Source of the DNA: Volutella citrinella
Taxonomy: Eukaryota > Ascomycota > Sordariomycetes > Hypocreales > Nectriaceae
Assembly: GCA_034401135.1 (NCBI GenBank)
Contig: JAWZSP010000003.1
Coordinates: forward strand, 5,022,001 to 5,086,000
Length of the DNA stretch: 64,000 nt
Direction: 5' to 3'
A program made the position numbers and the translations under genes. Positions 34,365 through 47,233 of this stretch are shown in pieces (the stretch's first letter is position 1; each line of letters opens with the position of its first letter). The notes below the pieces were generated by a model. That model was not told the DNA's origin. It saw only the letters and a program-made list of their open reading frames with translations, and searched no databases.

Positions 34365-35712
34365 ATGTTTCGATTCCTAGGGCTCAGCGGTAGCAGCGAG
34401 CCGGTGAAACCGGAGCCTGCCCGAGGTATTCCTGCTTCTTGGTACAGATCGTCAGAGCTCTTCCAGTTAGAACGCCGGGCCATTTTCTCTCGGAAATGGA
34501 TACTCATTACCCACAAGCTGAGGTTCAAACAGACTGGAGACTACCTTTCCTTCACCTATGCCAATTTCTCCTTCTTCCTGGTTCAAGACCGCGATGGTAA
34601 CGTCAACGGGTTCCACAACGTCTGTCGTCATCGGGCGTATCCCATTGTTGAGTCCAGCTCCGGCGAGGCCAAGATCTTGAGCTGCAAGTACCACGGATGG
34701 TCATACGGCTTCAAGGGGAACCTGGCCAAGGCGCCCCGGTTCGACACCGTTGCGGGGTTCGACAAGACTCAGCACGGCTTGCTGCCCATCAACGTCCACG
34801 TGGACAAGGTTGGCTTCATCTGGGTGAACCTGCAGGCAGGTGAGCCGGACCGAAAGTGGGAGGACGACTTTGGGGGCGTTGATGAGAAGCCGCGCATGAC
34901 ACAGTTCGACTTTGGCGGCGGCTATTCGTACGACCATGTGTGGGAGATGGATCTCGAGGCCAACTGGAAGGGCGTCATGGAGAACTACAATGAGTGTTAT
35001 CACTGTCCAACGTCGCATCCTCTGATTGCTGGCGTTTCCGACCTTCCCAAGTACCGCGTTGACCCCAATGGCGAGTGTTTGGAACATACCATTATCAACA
35101 AGAAGTCATCCGATGAGGAGGATGAGTTCCGACGGTCCATTACGTTCTTCTTCCCTTGCACCTCAGTTACCGTCACGTAAGCCACCCATCCCTCATTCAA
35201 TCTACAGCGGAGTCAGGCTAACAACTTTTATCTGTAGCAAAACCTTCTTTTACATCCAGCGTATGATTCCCGTCAGCGCCACCAAGACCAAGATTGAGAA
35301 TGAAGTATATCGTCACCAATCCGCAACAGATGAAGAGTTTGCTGCAATAAATGCTTTCTACAAGCAGGTCTTGGAGGAGGACAAGGACCTGTGCGACAAG
35401 GCGCAGGAAAACCTCAATGCAGGTGTCTTTACAAACGGGGAGCTCCATCCCGACAAAGAAAAGGTAAGCCTCCAAATACCAATGCTATCAAATATACAAA
35501 CTAACTGGGACCAGGGACCCATCTACTTCCAAAACGCCGTCAGGCGTGAAGTCATGGAGCACCGGAAGCGAGAGATGGACCTGGGAGGCCAAGAGATCTG
35601 GCCCGCAACGCCTAAAGTGGCGCTAAAGACGTGCAAGTTGAGTGAAGAGGAGCAATTTTGCTCGGATCTTGAGGCAGCAGCCTGTGGCTCTCGTCAAGAG
35701 TTAGCATGGTGA
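34365..35712 (+). CDS. Rieske-type oxygenase, choline-monooxygenase-like
   Basis: About 412 aa, three exons. N-terminal [2Fe-2S] Rieske site CRHR…CKYHGW (about residues 88-112, spacing CxHx16CxxH). The mononuclear-iron site is [13 protein letters not shown] (about 210-222), with the two His ligands and the acidic Glu that bridges the centres. It matches the family of choline monooxygenases and of bacterial betaine/stachydrine N-demethylases and ring hydroxylases. Electrons must come from a separate reductase, and none is encoded nearby. Intron positions follow SVTVT and PDKEK. It is convergent with hxnR (642 bp apart), so it does not share the regulator's promoter. The substrate is unknown; an N-methylated compound is the family-based guess. 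Confidence 0.9.
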
Positions 35713-36354
35713 GGAGGGCAAAGATATGTATGCTTCTGGGTCATAGAAAGCATGGGACAAATTGTTATCATGTACGAAGCCAATTTGACTTGTCTCTCCC
35801 GCACCAGTAATACGCTCGCGGACTCAGAGTGTGAAGCCCGCAGGTTTAGGGCTTCCATCTAATAGAGATGCCGAAATTGTATAAGAAGCTAGATATGGTG
35901 TATTCATTCACCCTAGGTTCGTTAGCAGAGCCATAACCCATGACTCCAAGGTCTATTGATACCGCTGTGGGATGAATGAATAGGTAGTGTGAAAAGAAGC
36001 ATTGCCTCGAGTCTGTGTATCTTCTCAGGTGGCTTCTTTGCAATGGAGGACTGAGACACTGGGAAGTACTGTAAAAATCGAACAAGTCCGGACAGTCCTG
36101 TTATGACCACAAATGTAGGGGAGCCCGTCTCGCATCACTAGAATAGACTTGCATCACAGGCAGCAAGTCCATCCCAGTCCTGATCATACAATCCGCCGCA
36201 ATGCCCGGGGCCTCAATTCCAGAGTCACTCATTCATTGCATGTTAGCTTACCAGAATAAGAGTTGCTGATCATTTCATTTACACAGATTCCATAGTCTAT
36301 GTATCGTGCTAAGGCTGAACAACAGGAACCATAAACTGTCGATCAACACTCTGC
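35713..36354. other. Convergent spacer, Rieske oxygenase and hxnR
   Basis: 642 bp between two 3' ends. No gene-like frame. AT-rich near the middle, as expected for terminator/poly(A) DNA. Confidence 0.55.
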
Positions 36355-39300
36355 TCACATTGGGTCATCGTATTGGTTAATCAGTCGCTGAGGGACCAAC
36401 CCTCTCAACACAACAACACCCGAGTGCACAATACCCCATCGAACTTTTGTAAGCGCATCGGCAATAATCCAGATCAGGCCGTAGGTGCGACGCCTCTCGG
36501 ACCCCATCGCTCCGTCCTGGTTATTGTCCTTGTCCAGCATGCTCGAGATCAGAGAGTCCATCTCAGCCCGCGCATCCCACACGATTTCATCTTCCTCATA
36601 GTATCCATCCTCATCATCATCAATGGGATCCGGCTCAATGCTACGAGCCAGGCCCCTTCGACCACCCTTGGGCCTTGCCGAGTGTTGGAACGCCCAGCAG
36701 GTCAGAGTAGCCAGGTAGAGACACCAAGGGACGTGGAATAGGTTCATGGCTTCCGAGTTGATGAGGACATTTGCATTCTCACGAAGCATGCGTGCTGCGT
36801 GCCGGGCCGCAACGGCAGCTGGTGAGCCAGATGGCTGGTTTTGATGATTCCGGGGTGTGCTGGCCGATAACTGATTCGAAGCTGGCGATGAAGCATCGCG
36901 GACTGAGTTGTCGCCAGGGGTAGATGGAAAGGAATCGGCAGCCCATCTCTTCACGACCTGGGCTGACCGAATGTAGTCCTTCTGCTGCACAGGCCTGCCC
37001 AGGATGTGTCGTGCCCCAGCGTAAATCTGCACGTCGAGGAAGTCCATGTTGAGGAGGATCTGCGCGCAGTGATAAACAGTATCATAGGCTGCCTTGAACG
37101 CATCCAACTCCCTTTGGTGAGCTTCCTCCTGGTTCCCGTCGCCCGAGGTACGCTGGAGTCGTGCTTTCGCAGCGGCACAGTAGGAATCAAAGTCGGCCTT
37201 CCACCCATCGTAGGAAGCCCCGATGACCTTGCGCCAGCCTGCACTGTGGTTGTTTCCTGATACCAGCCCGAGAGCCGTCTGGTCCCGTCTCTGCATGTCC
37301 CAGGCAATTGACATCAGGCCGTGGAAGACTAATACCCGAGAGAGGCCACAGAGACCAGTCGGGCGAGGAGCAGAGGGGCTTAGGTACGACTTCAAGACTG
37401 GTAGGAAGGATGTCTTGTGGTCTATCGAAAGGGTTGACCGCCACGCCGCGACCCATGAGGCAGCATCACGAGCCTCCCAGATGCTTTGGCTGCAGGGCAG
37501 CTCAAGACGAAGCTCAAAGGCCGACATGCACAGACTCTGGCAAAAGAGTACCGCATGTTGGGTATCCCACATGAAGCACAGCAGTGCAAGTCTACCCATC
37601 CCTGTTAGTATTTCTCGCAAGTGAAGTGAACGTACGAGGGTCACGAACCGTTTCTTTTGCTCAGCCTCTGCCCACCGCTCCCATGTCCGTGCCAGTCCTT
37701 GGGCTGTGTCCTCTTCCGCAGCTTCAGTCACTGGTCCCACTGGCTTCACTGATTGACAGTCAGATCGTCGAATCAAGTTGATGAGAAGACCGTGGAACAA
37801 GTGGCTCATATCGTGCTGCTTCTGCCCAGCCCTCGACTTGCCGAAGCATTCGACGAGGAGAATGGTTTGCAGGGTCCAGAGAGCCGGCCTGGCTGAGAAG
37901 CCAGCATGGGCAAAGATGGTTGGCCGGATTACGTCGTGGATACAGACTGCAAGCTGATGCGTGTCTTTGGTTGAGTAGGTGGCTCCCAGTAGCAGGATGG
38001 AGAGGAGCAGAAGCGGCTCAGTCTGCCGCGGGTCGAAGGTGGGGAGATGGAGGAGAGGGTACGCCGTGTTGAAACGAGCAAAGTAGAGGTTTAGCCAAGC
38101 TGTGAGAGACTGCGCAGACAGCAGGGGGTGGTCCCAGATGGTGTACCGCTCGTCGGGGAGGGATGGGTTGGCCGACTCAATCACGGCGAGCAGACGGTCG
38201 TGCACCTCGTCGTCAATCTCCAGAAGACGAGATGGCTTTCTCAGGGCTGAAAGCGGTCTCTCTGGCTCCAGTGCTACGGGCGGTGCCTGACCAGACCTGG
38301 TCTGCTGGGGAGATGCCATGGCTGTGTACCGCCAACGAGGATCCCCAGCTGAGCTCACCTCTTCGGAGGGCTGCATGGAGCGGATCATGACTGGACGTTG
38401 GTGGACTGACGCTTGATGGCTTGTCGACGCCGGTGACAATGGGTCCGGACGGCCGCTTGCAGACTGTTCTAGGTCTACATAATCCGGCGGCTGCTGCGAG
38501 CTGACCATGGACTCTGGCGTAATGGCCGTGCGAGACTGCGACATGTTTGCGCTGTGCTTCTCAATGGTGCACGAGCTGAGGTCGAGGATCAGCGACTGGT
38601 CCGCTGTCGCAGCAGTGGAAGGGTTCGCTAGGTTAAAGAGCCAGTTATAGTCCAGAGCCGTCGTGTATGGCATGTTAAACGAGCTGGCGGTGTCGGGCTG
38701 ATACGGGCGCTCGTAATGCACCTGCTCCGTTCCGCCGGAAGCTGCAGTCCGATCCTGTTCTGCGTTGGAGAGCAAGTAGTCGACGGTGTAGTTGAATGAA
38801 GGGTCAAATCCCCCGGGTGCGGCAAAGTTCTGGGAGTCGCTGTATATCAGATCCAGTTCTGTGTGCGATTGTCCGTCGAATCCTTGGACGGGGGAATAAT
38901 CCTGGCCAATATGGATGTCGACGCTGTCCAGCTGGAATTGCTCGACCAGAGCACCCTCTTGTGGCACTTGCTTGGCGTCACTCCCATCAACGAAGCCAGC
39001 GTCAGTTGCTTCGGGCTCTGGCGACGGCAGTTCAGACTCGGATTTGCGATCCGCCGCCGATGGCTTCTGTTTGACGACTCGGTCTGTGCAGGGCCGCTTG
39101 GGGACGACTCTGCCGTCCAGGGCCTTCCAGGACCTCTTTCGTGTGTCCAATACGCCAAAGCCAGGCCCACCAGCTTCTAAATCTCGCTGGCGGTGTCTGT
39201 CCATATGCCGTTCTGGGCCACACGGTCAGCATCCCGTCCTCACGCCCACCCTGGCGATGACAGACTTACTCAACAGATCAGGCCGCTTGAAGTGAGCACG

Positions 39301-39483
39301 GCAGATGGTGCAGGTAGAGCCGCCGGGGGCATGGTTCAGCGCATGTCGTTGCAGGTGCTCCTGGCGAGTGAATTTCTTGCTACAGCCTGGGTGTCCGCAG
39401 GCAAACGTCTTCTCATCCACGGACGGGACGTTGCGAGTGCCAGCGGCCTTGGCCCTGGTGGTGATGGTCCGTGGTCCTTCCAT
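36355..39483 (-). CDS. hxnR: HxnR-like nicotinate-pathway activator (two C2H2 fingers plus fungal-TF domain)
   Basis: Specific regulator of the nicotinate-utilisation (hxn) genes. About 1004 aa after removing two introns. Finger 1: CGHPGC then HLQRHALNH (CX4CX12HX3H, about residues 29-50). Finger 2: CTIC then RHMDRH (CX2CX12HX3H); it is completed only by removing the intron 39213-39269 (LL|KRHMDRHRQRD). A second 57-nt intron, 37592-37648, is in frame and open but carries a CTAAC branch site. Its removal restores KKRLALLCFMWDTQHAVLF. The fungal-specific TF domain follows a long acidic, Ser/Gln-rich linker. The combination of N-terminal C2H2 pair and fungal-TF domain is that of A. nidulans HxnR. 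Divergent from hxnX, surrounded by eight other hxn homologues. Symbol by homology and context. Confidence 0.78.
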
Positions 39484-40348
39484 GACTGCTGCTATCCACT
39501 TCTGCTGAAATGATGGGGTGGGCAGGACGTTGTCTCTGGCTGCTAGGGGGTTAATGAGAATGGGATGCAGTGGTTATCGATCCAAAGGTGGAGGAGGCTT
39601 GGGGATGCCTCGTTGCGCTCGTGCCTCGGGCGTGGCAGTGTGGTGCTTGAGTCAGTGGGGTCGGCTAGGGCCTGATAAGGTTCTGTAGCTACTTTATCAG
39701 TGATGGCTGGGGTGCCGTGATCCCGCCCAACCCCTGTCGTTTCAGCGGACCGGCACTATGATCCCCGGATTGAAGGTTCCAAGGATATCCTGGAAGGCCT
39801 CGTCCATGAAGAGTATTCAGGCTGTCTAATGGCTTCCCATGCTCGCATCACGGCTGTTTCTCAATGACAAACAAAAACATCCGTCTGCACTCCCCTCGGA
39901 ATTCACACATGACTCCCCACTCCTGTGATGATAAGGAGTGGGGTGTGCACCGTCAACCCCACTTACGAGGCGCTTGGCTCCATGCCGACCCCAGAGCACT
40001 GCTTAGCTTATCTCAGACCAATGATCAGCGCTGTAAGGCGTCTACCGATTCATGGCCATGCTGATTGAGCCGTCGCGCTTCGGCATTGATCGCTATTGAC
40101 CCTAAATCCAAACTCCCGAGCCCTGCGTCATGATGCAAGTTCCACTTTCGCCGTTGCAATGGCTATAAGTCCTGCTGTAGCGTTACAAATGAAGGCATTC
40201 GATACTGGGCAGTAGTATACAGTCCAGAGCCTACAGAGCGACCCGGGTGAGACATAGCTTGCTTGTAGCCCCTCTTGTGCCACCGGTATACCCAAGCCCA
40301 AGAACACAGCCCCGCAACTTGCCGCAGGCCATCATCGGTTCAAACACC
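39484..40348. promoter_or_regulatory. Divergent hxnR/hxnX promoter with GATA sites
   Basis: 865 bp. TGATAAG occurs at 39673-39679 and 39929-39935, inverted AGATAAG at 40007-40013 and inverted TGATAA at 39694-39699. These fit AreA-type nitrogen control, known for hxn genes in A. nidulans. The HxnR operator is not known to me and was not identified. Confidence 0.5.
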
Positions 40349-41831
40349 ATGTCATCACCTATCACGTACAAGATTCAAGAGAAGATCCAAAGGGATGATG
40401 CTAGCAAGCTTCATGTAAGTACTCCACTCCACACCTGGCGGCCTATCAATCGACTGTCTAACCCAGCCATCATAGGTCATCATTGTTGGCGCTGGGTTAG
40501 GTGGCCTGGGAGCTGCCATTGGCACCTTGCTCGCCGGCCATGACGTTACCGTGCTTGAAGCTGCGCCAAATATCGGCGAAGTCGGTGCAGGAATCCAAGT
40601 CCTCCCCAATGCAGCGCGAGTCTTATTCTCCTGGGGCTTGGAGGAGAGCCTTGCCAAGCACGCAACCCGGCCACAAAAGTGCAACTTTATCGGCTGGAAG
40701 GGCAACCATCTCTCCGAAATGGACTACCACTCATACTCTGCGGCCTCGGGATCGATGCCCTTCTGGGACTTCCACCGTGCCAACCTGCACAAGTGTCTAC
40801 TGGACCGTGCTGTTGAGCTTGGAGCAAAGCTGGTTACAAATGCCAAGGTCGAGGACTTCAAAGTGTCTCCGGACGGCGAACTGGCAACCGTGTTCCTCGC
40901 CGATGGTCAGACAATGACTGCCGACCTGCTGGTTGGCGCCGACGGAATCAACTCGAAGCTTCGCGAGATCTTTCTCGGAAAAGTCGACCCACCAGAGCTC
41001 ACTGGCGACTTGGCATACCGACTGCTCTTGGACACGTCAGAGATGCTCAAGGATCCGGAGCTAAGGCCCTTCATTGAGAATCCGCAGGTCAACTACTGGG
41101 TCGGTCCGGACAAGCACGCCGTCAACTACGTACTCAAGGGTGGCGAGCTGTTTAATATGGTTCTCCTGGTCCCCGATGATATTCCCCTGGATAAAGGAAA
41201 CATTCTGGAGGGAGACATTGACGAGATGCGTGCGCATTTCGATGGATGGGACCCCAGGATCAGCAAGATGCTGTCGCTAGGAAAGTCCAAGTCCATTTTG
41301 AAGTGGCGTCTCTGCATCCGACCGGGCCTGGAGCCAACCTGGTCGCATCAGTCTGGAGCATTCACCATGCTCGGCGATGCGGTCCACGCGACTCTGCCCT
41401 ATCTAGCCAGCGGTGCCGGTATGGCTCTGGAGGACGGAGGTGTTCTGGGCCTGTGCCTTGGCCGTCTTACGGACAAGTCGTCAGCATCAAAGAAGAAGGC
41501 ATTGGAAGTATACGAGGCATCAAGACGTGAGAGGACTGAGAACGTGGTCCGCAGGGGCACATACAATCAGTGGATCTATCACTTGCACGACGGGCCAGAG
41601 CAAGAGGCCCGCGATGCGCGGTTCAAGGAGTTTGAGCAGTCGGATCGCGAATGGTTTGCCGAGAAGCCCATCTTGGAGACGGTGAACGAGACGGGTGAAG
41701 ATCCATTCCCCTGGAGGAGGTATGGAGTGGGCCGATGGCTCTTGACATATGACATGTGGGATGATGTCGAGGCAAAGTGGCCTCTGGAGAGAAGCAAGCC
41801 GATGGAGGAGAGCATCAGGGCAAGCCTATGA
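40349..41831 (+). CDS. hxnX: HxnX-like FAD monooxygenase (6-hydroxynicotinate hydroxylase)
   Basis: Single-component flavin hydroxylase of the salicylate-hydroxylase/NicC group; HxnX is credited with turning 6-hydroxynicotinate into 2,5-dihydroxypyridine. About 472 aa, two exons; the intron after SKLH leads straight into the FAD-binding strand VIIVGAGLGGLGAA (GxGxxG). Also visible: the DG motif LLVGADGINSK, and GDAVHATLPYLASGAGMALEDG, the second FAD/ribityl motif. The C-terminus YDMWDDVEAKWP is typical of fungal relatives. No targeting signal. Divergent from hxnR and expected to be induced by it. Reaction assignment rests on family and cluster context. Confidence 0.8.
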
Positions 41832-43315
41832 AGTTACTTCAACCCATAGCATCAATTATTAGTCTACATGAACATGAATCGAAACAAGAAGCAATCCGCG
41901 AATTTGAACTCTCCCCAAAAATAAACGCCCCTTCATTTCACTTGTGGCTGTGCAGTTTCGGTAAGGGAACAAAGTAAATAAGGAAATCGTCAATTATCTA
42001 GCCAAACCGACCCGTCAGCAGCCTGATGTTCGGATGGTATCAGGTGGGAATGGCCAAAACAAGATTGTTTTAGGTTGATTGGCGCAGTTTTCTTTATTTT
42101 CGTCCCCATACGCCGATTTACGACCAGATGCTAACAGATGACGCGACCCATTAGGGGCTGTGGAGGGAGGGGGCCCCGAAGGATGTAAACCTGGTCAGTC
42201 ATGGCCGGACGGTCAATGCGGACCAGCAGATGAATGCTCCGATGGAGGGGCCAAGAGAAATAATGAGATTATGAAGTAGAAATGATGACACAAATACATG
42301 TTTGCAGCTTCCAATGCACTTCAGTTGGCGTCGGCCTCATTCCAAGTCATTGGGTTCGAGGCGTTGCGTCGATCGGCGTCTTGATGATCGCAACGTTTGC
42401 ATAAACAACCATGTGGGGAACGCTCCTGTCCACATCCGCGGCAGGATTTAGCGCCTTCAGGTCCAGGCGATGTCAGCCGTAGGTGTTTCAAGCATCCCAG
42501 CGCAGATTTGGTCGATCATCGCTCGGCCTTGTCATTCGGTTGTTCCCGTCGGAGCAATCTGGGATCCCATGCACGCCGTTTTGATCGCTTGCATTCGGCG
42601 TTTAGAACGGGGGACCAATACGGCCGGTTCTGGAAGGTGGGCATGTCTCGACCCCTTTCTTCATCCCTTTATTCATCTGCCAAGGTCGATATCATCCAAT
42701 GATCACAAGCATATTAGCAGAAGACAGAGAATTCGCCACCGAGTGCCGCGACTGTCAGAAGACGCGTCTTGTTACAGTGCCTATAACGCTGGATGCCCCT
42801 AGTTTGTATCCACCGTGAAAATAAGGAACAAAAAATTATTAGCTTTTTGTCGTCATTCGCAAATGTCCAAATGTCGAGTCCCGGGTTCCTTGAGTCAGCC
42901 CTGGCTCCGACCGCTCCGACGCCAGTCTGTGTTTTTGCCATTAAACTCATGTCCCTAACGCAACCAATGTCCAACTCGGGCCATGTGCGATCAGGAGTTG
43001 CCGGGATGGTTGCATCGTAGGGTGCGACCCGCACGGAGGTTGGTCCGTGGTGCGGCGATGCTCATCCCTGCAGGGGTTCAGGCCAAACGAACGCAGTCAC
43101 TTCCATGGGCCGAGCATTAAGACAAGAAGCTGTTTACCGTTCGATAGTGTGGCAATTAGATTATATCCGATTCACATGAAAAGTACAGGAATGCCGAGGA
43201 TGGAGTACATAAACGGTCGGCATCGCTCCGAGAATGACTGAGACATTGCTCCCTATGTTCCATACTTGTCGCGTCTGCTTGTTGTTTTGAATTGTCCTGC
43301 ATACATAAAGTCATC
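41832..43315. other. Gene-free interval between hxnX and the glucanase
   Basis: 1.48 kb with only short frames on both strands (up to about 110 codons) and no family-like sequence. It should contain the hxnX 3' end and the glucanase promoter. Nothing else recognised. Confidence 0.5.
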
Positions 43316-44665
43316 ATGCGGTTCTCGTCCATTTGTATTACTCTACTGGCCTGTGTGGCCACCGTGCCAGCCGCTTCAATCCCTTCGGAATATGTTGTTG
43401 GAGACTTCCTCCCTGTCACACCCGGCGGCGTGCAAGACATGCCCGTCACAAACACGACGACTCTCAACGGCACCCACACCGGAGATCCCCAGGATATTCC
43501 CGTCAGTGACCTCGAGAAGAGAGCCGCGGCCGCATCTGTCAATCTCCGCTTCGTCAACAAGATGGGCGCCGACATCAACGCCTACCTCGTGGGCTTCGAC
43601 TCGAAAAACGCCGTGGCCTTTGTCAAGCGAGACGGCAGCCTCTACAACCCCAGCTCTCGCGGCTCTTCCGTCCCCGTGGCCGTTCCTGCAGATGTAAAGA
43701 TCCCAATTGCCAAGGGCGCAACTCTCAACATGAAGGTGTCTACCACCCTCACATCGGCACGAATCTACTATGCCGTTGGAAGCCTGTGGTTTGGTGTCGT
43801 GCGCACTCCCGCTGGCGAGGGACTGGTGCAGCCTGCTCCCGAGAACCCCTCCGATTCTAGTGCGGGTATCCAATGGGGTTTCGTCGAGTTCACTCTCGGG
43901 GCTGACAATGTTCTATGGATCAACGTGAGCTACGTCGACTTCCTGGGCCTGCCACTCGGTTTCGAGATCACCTCCCGCAGCGCCGCCACCCAAAGCGCCT
44001 ATGGCGTTTCGGCCGACTCTGTCAAGTCCGTCTGTTCGAGTCTTCAGGCACAGTCCAAGTCAGACCGCCGTCCATGGAGCAGAATGTGCATGGCGGGGCC
44101 GAACGGCCCTCTTCGGGCATTATCCCCTAATGCCTACACTGGTATTGACCCGCAGGGCTTCTCTGGCTACTACAAATCCTATATAGACCAAGTTTGGTCC
44201 AAGTACTCGAGCGAGGATCTTATCATCGATACTCAGATGGGCTCGGGCAAGATCAAATGCCGCGTATCCGGCGGCGTGCTCAAGTGTCCCGGCGACAACC
44301 GCGGTTACAACAAGCCTTCGGCCAAGGATATTTTTGGTTGTGACAGTGGCCCCTTTGGAAAGTTGGCAGGTGACAATGCTGTCCATCTGGCTGTTATTCC
44401 TCGCCTCTGTGCTGCCTTCCACCGATCGACGTTGCTTTTGGCTGGGGGTAATGTGCAACCCAGTCTCAAATCAGACAAATATTATGCAGTCAACCCCACC
44501 AACCACTTCAGTCGCATTATCCACAAGCATGAGGTTGATGGCAAGGGATACGCATTCCCCTACGACGACGTGGATCCGAGTGGACAGGGAGAGAGCGCGT
44601 CTGGTCTCATCCGGGCTCCCAACCCTAACCTGTTGACAGTGTGGGTTGGTGGACCGCCAGTGTAA
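43316..44665 (+). CDS. Secreted glycoside hydrolase family 64 beta-1,3-glucanase
   Basis: Single exon, about 449 aa. Signal peptide MRFSSICITLLACVATVPAA; an in-frame ATG at 43292 would add eight residues ahead of it, so 43316 is chosen. After a short propeptide ending in a Lys-Arg site (DLEKR) comes the GH64/thaumatin-like beta barrel (SVNLRFVNKMG…INAYLVG), WGFVEFTL, IDPQGFSGYYKSYIDQVW and a C-terminal part with HKHEVDGKGYAFPYDDV. GH64 enzymes cut long beta-1,3-glucan chains to pentasaccharides, in cell-wall turnover or attack on other fungi. It sits inside the nicotinate cluster but has no evident biochemical link to it; insertion or rearrangement is the simplest reading. Confidence 0.85.
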   Translation: MRFSSICITLLACVATVPAASIPSEYVVGDFLPVTPGGVQDMPVTNTTTLNGTHTGDPQDIPVSDLEKRAAAASVNLRFVNKMGADINAYLVGFDSKNAVAFVKRDGSLYNPSSRGSSVPVAVPADVKIPIAKGATLNMKVSTTLTSARIYYAVGSLWFGVVRTPAGEGLVQPAPENPSDSSAGIQWGFVEFTLGADNVLWINVSYVDFLGLPLGFEITSRSAATQSAYGVSADSVKSVCSSLQAQSKSDRRPWSRMCMAGPNGPLRALSPNAYTGIDPQGFSGYYKSYIDQVWSKYSSEDLIIDTQMGSGKIKCRVSGGVLKCPGDNRGYNKPSAKDIFGCDSGPFGKLAGDNAVHLAVIPRLCAAFHRSTLLLAGGNVQPSLKSDKYYAVNPTNHFSRIIHKHEVDGKGYAFPYDDVDPSGQGESASGLIRAPNPNLLTVWVGGPPV

Positions 44666-44844
44666 ATAGTCGCACTTGACATAATGTACATAGTCTTGAG
44701 ACCTGTAAATACCTTTCTTATATTGAAGCCCAATGTAAATTCTAGATTCTTAACTAGTACTTGTTTCTTGTTCGCTGTCTATGGCCATGTCCCCCTTGCC
44801 GAGCTATGGATAGCGGTTTTGCTCTGCATTCCATACACCATGAG

Positions 44845-46216
<1,372 letters not shown>

Positions 46217-47233
46217 GTTGGGCTGCTGATAAAGGTAGAGGAGCTGTGAATGGTTGGCTGTAGTCGAGAACCTTCGCGTCCAAATGGCCTTTTAATCGTT
46301 CGATTGATTCAACAAACAGCTAAAAGAGACACTCGCGTACCGGAAATTGATGTAGAATGCCGGCGCACTACTGCCCAACTTTCCATTTTGGGAAGTGGGA
46401 GGTGAGGCGGGAGTGGGGGGAGGGGGGAGACACGACCAAGATCGACGGGAACTATCTCGTTCCACTTTCGACCGGGGGGCATGGGGCTCGCTCTCCCGCT
46501 GATATGGGGCCGCTCGACTAAGCCGTAACTAAGACCAAGGGGTGCTGATAGCTGATAGTGGTGCGTGACTTGCAGTAGGGGAATGGGTACTAAGCTATTG
46601 ACACAGAGCAGCCCGCTCCATCCTCAGCCCCCATTCTCTTCGCCAACTCTGATCAACAAACTACAGCAACGCCATTGATTTCTAATGATGATGCTAACCA
46701 TCCATGTCCCTGTCGATCAACGTCACTCACCGACCTCCGTCAAAGTCCCGAGTTGGAGCGGCCAAGACGAACGCGGAAGAGGCCCCGGGCACTAGGCACA
46801 TCTACTTACCACACCTCAGTTCTTACTCTAGTCTGGATCTGCTATAGACAATGTAACTCAAGATGCGAGTTCTGCGTCAATTGCAAACATGATGGCCAAG
46901 TCCACCATCGTAGGAAAATGCCAGACACTACAGCGGTGTCAGAAGCCATCATCGGGGTCATTTTCATTCAACAGGGTTCCCAAACTAGCCTCATACGGCC
47001 GGCCGGTGGATGAAACGCGTTATACAGTCAATTGTGTTGTTCAAGATGAAATGCGTGAGATTCATGGTCGTTTACAGTGCTGTTGCATAGTCATTATGGC
47101 ATATTATCACTGTGTCCATGTATCAAGTCTGTAACCATGGTCGTTCCAATTATCACCGAATCGCCCTAAACTACACTACAACAAGCCACTGCCCCTTCCC
47201 CGCATCCAGGATTCCAATACTATGGATCCGTCC
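46217..47233. other. hxnT upstream region and MFS 3' flank
   Basis: 1.02 kb between two minus-strand genes. A TGATAA sits at 46227-46232. Further up (about 46400-46430) there is a G-rich run. No coding frame is supported. Confidence 0.5.
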
